Assembly (NCBI RefSeq): GCF_002980625.1 | Contig: NZ_PVLR01000006.1 | Span: 1 to 64,000, forward strand | Length of the DNA stretch: 64,000 nt | Direction of reading: 5' to 3' | Origin: Malikia spinosa | GTDB taxonomy: Bacteria > Pseudomonadota > Gammaproteobacteria > Burkholderiales > Burkholderiaceae_C | Part shown: positions 62,895-64,000 of the stretch, piece by piece | Numbering within the stretch: position 1 is the stretch's first letter | How the letters are laid out: each line of letters begins with the position of its first letter | Notes under the pieces: model-generated | What the model saw: only the letters and a program-made list of their open reading frames with translations | The model's database searches: none | Told to the model about the DNA's origin: nothing | Translations under genes and position numbers: made by a program

Positions 62895-63063
62895 TCAAGG
62901 TCGATCACGTGCTTTTGCGGTGTCGCAAGGCCGTTGCCGATCTGGCCTGGCCCAGTTGCATCAGCCGTGCGCGGGCCACGAAAACGTGACTTGCGAGCCT
63001 GTTGCCAGCGGGTCAAATGCTGCACAATCCCAGCCCTGAACACTGCTTAGAGAGGTCCCCAAT

Positions 63064-63594
63064 ATGGCATCCGTCAACAAAGTCATCCTGGTCGGCAATG
63101 TCGGCCGCGACGCCGAAATCCGCTACCTGCCCTCGGGCGCGGCGGTCGCCAATGTCACGCTCGCGACCTCGAGCCGGCGCAAGGACCGCAACAGCGGCGA
63201 GATGGTCGAGGACACCCAGTGGCACCGCGTCCAGTTCTTCGACCGCCTGGCCGAGATCGCCGGCGAATATGTCAAGAAGGGCCGTCCGATCTACATCGAA
63301 GGCCGACTGAAGTACGGCAAGTACACCGACCAGTCCGGCGTCGAGCGCAACACGGTCGACATCATCGCGACCGAGCTGCAGCTGCTCGGTGGCCGCGAAG
63401 GCATGGGCGGCGGCGACCGGGGTGGCATGGAAGAGGGCGGCGAGCGTCCGGCCTATACCCCGCGTGCAGCGGCTCCGGCCGCGCGTCCGGCCATGGCGGC
63501 TCGTCCCGCCCCGGCACCGCGTCCGGCTCCTGCCCCGGCTGCGGCACCGACCCACAGTGGTTTCGAGGACATGGACGATGATGTGCCGTTCTGA
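63064..63594 (+). CDS. ssb: single-stranded DNA-binding protein
   Basis: Protein of 176 aa. The OB-fold is at about 1-108 (ASVNKVILVGNVGRDAEIRY, DTQWHRVQFFDRLAEIAGEY, YIEGRLKYGKYTDQSGVERN). A disordered linker rich in Ala, Pro and Arg follows, then the acidic tip MDDDVPF that recruits repair and replication partners. AGAGG precedes the ATG. Confidence 0.96.
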   Translation: MASVNKVILVGNVGRDAEIRYLPSGAAVANVTLATSSRRKDRNSGEMVEDTQWHRVQFFDRLAEIAGEYVKKGRPIYIEGRLKYGKYTDQSGVERNTVDIIATELQLLGGREGMGGGDRGGMEEGGERPAYTPRAAAPAARPAMAARPAPAPRPAPAPAAAPTHSGFEDMDDDVPF

Positions 63595-63611
63595 CTAATA
63601 TTCTCTCGATG

Positions 63612-63653
63612 AGAAAAAAGCCCGGTGCCGTTCGCCGCATCGGGCTTTTTTCT
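63612..63653. terminator. bidirectional terminator after ssb
   Basis: Thirteen-bp arms agaaaaaagcccg / cgggcttttttct (63612-63624 / 63641-63653) with T-runs on both strands, between convergent ssb and the last gene. Confidence 0.9.
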
Positions 63654-63672
63654 GGCCGCTGGGCGGCAGGAT

Positions 63673-64000
63673 TCAGCTCAGCCAGCTCACGAGCAGGCTC
63701 ATGATGAGGGCGCCCAACAGCAGGGCCGCCAGCCCGTAAATGATGTTTTTTGCCTGGTTCGGGGCGGGCGTCGGCGCTGGATGCGCTGGCTCATGCCGCC
63801 CCGGCGCCGGCTTGGAGTGCGCAGGCTGAGTTGGCGGGTGAGGTTGCGGCTTGTGTTCGGGCTTGGCCTGGGCCTTCGGAGTCGTGAGCTGGGCCACGAT
63901 GTCCTCGACCTGGGAGTCCGACAGCATCACTTTCTTGAAGCTCTTGACATAGTCGGTAAAGCCCTCGGCGATCACGTTGTCCGGCACTTCGCCTTTCAGG
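63673..64000 (-). CDS. C-terminal part of a tail-anchored protein of unknown function (5' end outside window)
   Basis: The frame stays open to the window edge (last visible codons read LKGE before VPDNVIAEGF), so the gene begins beyond 64000. About 108 residues are visible. A short helical segment (TDYVKSFKKVMLSDSQVEDIV) is followed by a Pro/His/Lys/Ala-rich low-complexity stretch of about 45 residues. One C-terminal membrane helix (IIYGLAALLLGALIMSLLVSW) closes the chain three residues before the stop. This is a tail-anchor layout. I do not recognise the family. Confidence 0.6.
   Translation of the reverse strand, partial: LKGEVPDNVIAEGFTDYVKSFKKVMLSDSQVEDIVAQLTTPKAQAKPEHKPQPHPPTQPAHSKPAPGRHEPAHPAPTPAPNQAKNIIYGLAALLLGALIMSLLVSWLS

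Overview
The window is about 64 kb of high-GC DNA from a betaproteobacterium of the order Burkholderiales. The evidence is an atpIBEFHAGDC operon whose AtpI has a long acidic N-terminus, the lipA-lipB-DUF493 group, the apaG / Gcr-type 'recombinase' / thiL / pgpA string, and TTT- and TRAP-type solute receptors. A Comamonadaceae-like genome fits best, but genus cannot be fixed from the sequence alone.

Layout. 1-4.1 kb: the C-terminal end of a giant type I-secreted RTX adhesin and a TolC-type outer-membrane channel fused to an OmpA peptidoglycan-binding domain. 4.2-6.2 kb: lipoate synthesis (DUF493, lipB, lipA). 6.3-13.7 kb: the complete F1Fo ATP synthase operon, with a nested hairpin between atpD and atpC. 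13.8-15.5 kb: small conserved proteins and a c-type cytochrome. 15.6-16.9 kb: tRNA-Arg(CCG) followed by a 1.2 kb insertion bounded by a 32-bp direct repeat of the tRNA 3' end. The insertion carries one gene, a NYN-domain (PIN-like) nuclease, behind a TATAAT box and a short leader that ends in a strong terminator hairpin. 17-22 kb: a large lipoprotein, a MurU-like nucleotidyltransferase and pepP.

22-41 kb is an aromatic-catabolism supercluster that encodes every step from benzoate to acetyl-CoA plus succinyl-CoA. BenABC and BenD give catechol, CatA cis,cis-muconate, CatB muconolactone, CatC the enol-lactone, PcaD 3-oxoadipate, PcaIJ its CoA ester, and PcaF thiolysis. A BenK-like importer, a Bug-type binding protein and three regulators (IclR, CatR-like LysR, BenM-like LysR) are interspersed. 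The catA and benA promoters share a 16-bp identical block exactly 28 bp from an ATAC-N7-GTAT type site, which points to one BenM regulon. Inside the cluster lies a two-gene signalling unit: an RsbQ/KAI2-like alpha/beta hydrolase and a cytosolic PAS hybrid histidine kinase.

41-52 kb is mostly housekeeping: bacteriohemerythrin, a Lon-family protease, a UPF0149/SEC-C protein, a SulP transporter, then a tight leftward apaG-recombinase-thiL-nudix-pgpA-pncC string, and rpe. 52.9-56.6 kb: a chemoreceptor with an unusual C-terminal Cache-like domain and an MFS transporter. 56.7-62.9 kb: pxpBCA (5-oxoprolinase) in line with a TRAP transporter and opposite a MarR-like regulator with a palindromic operator. 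The window ends with ssb and a truncated tail-anchored protein. I saw no CRISPR array, complete insertion sequence or rRNA.

Best candidates for something undescribed: the tRNA-Arg mini-island with its nuclease and structured leader, the RsbQ-like hydrolase paired with a hybrid kinase, and the TolC-OmpA fusion beside the adhesin.
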